A stretch of 64,000 nucleotides of DNA, taken from assembly GCA_026874595.1 (NCBI GenBank), contig CM049309.1, positions 24,061,033-24,125,032 of the forward strand, in the 5' to 3' direction. Positions 63,051 to 64,000 of the stretch are shown piece after piece; the first letter of the stretch is position 1; each line of letters starts with the position of its first letter. The notes beneath the pieces were generated by a model. The model did no database searches. It saw only the letters and a program-made list of their open reading frames with translations, and had not been told where the DNA came from. A program made the translations under genes and the position numbers. The stretch is from Sipunculus nudus. Lineage: Eukaryota > Annelida > Sipuncula > Golfingiida > Sipunculidae.

Positions 63051-64000
63051 TCTATATGGACAGTGGAAGCTTTATCTATCACGATTATATGAATCAGGCA
63101 CCGTCATAATGACGTCACTCATGGCCATAAATGGAAAGGTGACACACCTATGATTAATTATTTGTTTTAATTAGATTGGATAAGCCTGCTGTTGTGTGTG
63201 TACCTGCATGTATGTGTATGTCTGAGTGGAGTATCGGGCCATCGGCGCAGGAAGCAAAAGTATAAACGACAGAAACTACGAGGAGGTTTCTGCGAATGCC
63301 ATCGTCAACAACACTAGTTTAAGCTAAAGAATATTACTGCCCTTGTACCACTTTTAAATGGATTTCTCTGATCACATCCAGTAGGATATCACTTTATGGA
63401 GTTTCTATAACAATGAAGCCCTTGCAGTTTTTACATGTCATTCATTTCAACCCTTGTGATAAGTTGTTTCAGAACATAAAAAATAGTGTGGGAAACGAAC
63501 TACAACAGGGTTTTATTACGGGAAATACCCGGCATGCTAGAGGTGAACTGTGGGACTTACCGTATCTTAAGGTTGCTTGTTGTCAGGTTGATGTCTTGCA
63601 GCAAATGTGTGATATTCCACTAAACTGATATTGCCTGGAACTGATAAAGCGCTACTGTCCCGACCAGAGCTAGACAGAGGAATAAGGGCCCGGCCGGAGC
63701 GGGCCGTAAAACTTGTACAAGGAATCCAGCAAGCCGGTAAAAATGTACTTGGGAATTAGCAGAAGTGAAGCACATCAAGTGTGGGGATAATTGTAGGCCA
63801 TGTATCAGAAGAGAACTCGTGTGTGCCTCGAGGCTGTAAATGTTTACGTGTCTAACAGGCGCTCGTGTTTTTTGTGTTCAGTGACGCCGTCTTGTCGCCA
63901 CCCCCGACATACGCGTCGCCGATGCTACCACCATAGGTCAAACGGCAACTGACTGCCCACGTTTATACATAAAATAATTCTTCATAAAATCCTAGACACC
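63051..64000. other. No gene seen; GC-richer end of window
   Basis: Mixed sequence with CpG-bearing stretches after 63660 (GGGCCCGGCCGGAGCGGGCC, and GTCGCC words near 63890). A 71-codon frame at 63413-63628 has no recognisable domain. Confidence 0.4.

Overview
This is a eukaryotic, AT-rich, intron-containing genomic window dominated by repeats. It most probably comes from a lophotrochozoan, and a bivalve or gastropod mollusc is the best guess. Three things point there: an invertebrate ASXL (Additional sex combs) gene with animal splice sites; dispersed 'GGTGGCGCCACCTGTAT / TCATATCTCGGGAACC / GTCCGTCGTCCGTC' repeats of the type common in molluscs; and very abundant mini- and microsatellites. 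No bacterial-type operons, rRNA, confident tRNA or CRISPR array is present. The species call is inference.

Layout. (1) 0-7.6 kb: the 3' part of an ASXL gene on +, with three exons encoding the DEUBAD domain, a long disordered middle and a C-terminal PHD finger, then a 3' UTR. A decayed Tigger/CENP-B-type HTH fragment (-) and a 54-bp tandem repeat rich in palindromes lie in its upstream intron. (2) 7.7-16.3 kb: copies of a mollusc-type dispersed repeat with an internal 337-bp tandem array. One copy is broken by a small element with CAGGGTTGCCAGC ends and a TATAA duplication. (3) 16.6-25.7 kb: an 88-bp satellite array split by an 8.5-kb insertion with long terminal inverted repeats. Nested inside it is a 5.1-kb segment with CACTGAAAG inverted ends, which holds a multi-exon gene resembling the 'sterile alpha motif domain-containing protein 3-like' family, apparently 5'-truncated and frameshifted. 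A TTAA-flanked MITE sits in the right arm. (4) 26-38 kb: pyrimidine-rich, 54-bp and 21-bp tandem repeats, a possible tRNA-derived SINE, and microsatellites. (5) 39.7-41.3 kb: a 1.6-kb non-autonomous element with ~165-bp inverted repeats. (6) 41.3-50.9 kb: AT-rich sequence with microsatellites and no gene I can support. (7) 51-63 kb: about 11 kb of a 40-bp satellite in three diverged subfamilies with higher-order duplications, interrupted by a solo LTR carrying a CCAAT/CRE/TATA promoter.

There is no pathway here. The one clearly functional-looking gene is ASXL, whose DEUBAD and PHD domains point to the Polycomb-repressive deubiquitinase (BAP1/Calypso) complex. The most unusual structure is the nested satellite / long-TIR element / CACTG element / SAMD3-like gene stack at 16.6-25.7 kb. 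Exon borders were set by eye from splice signals, phase and family resemblance. No alignment or database search was run.
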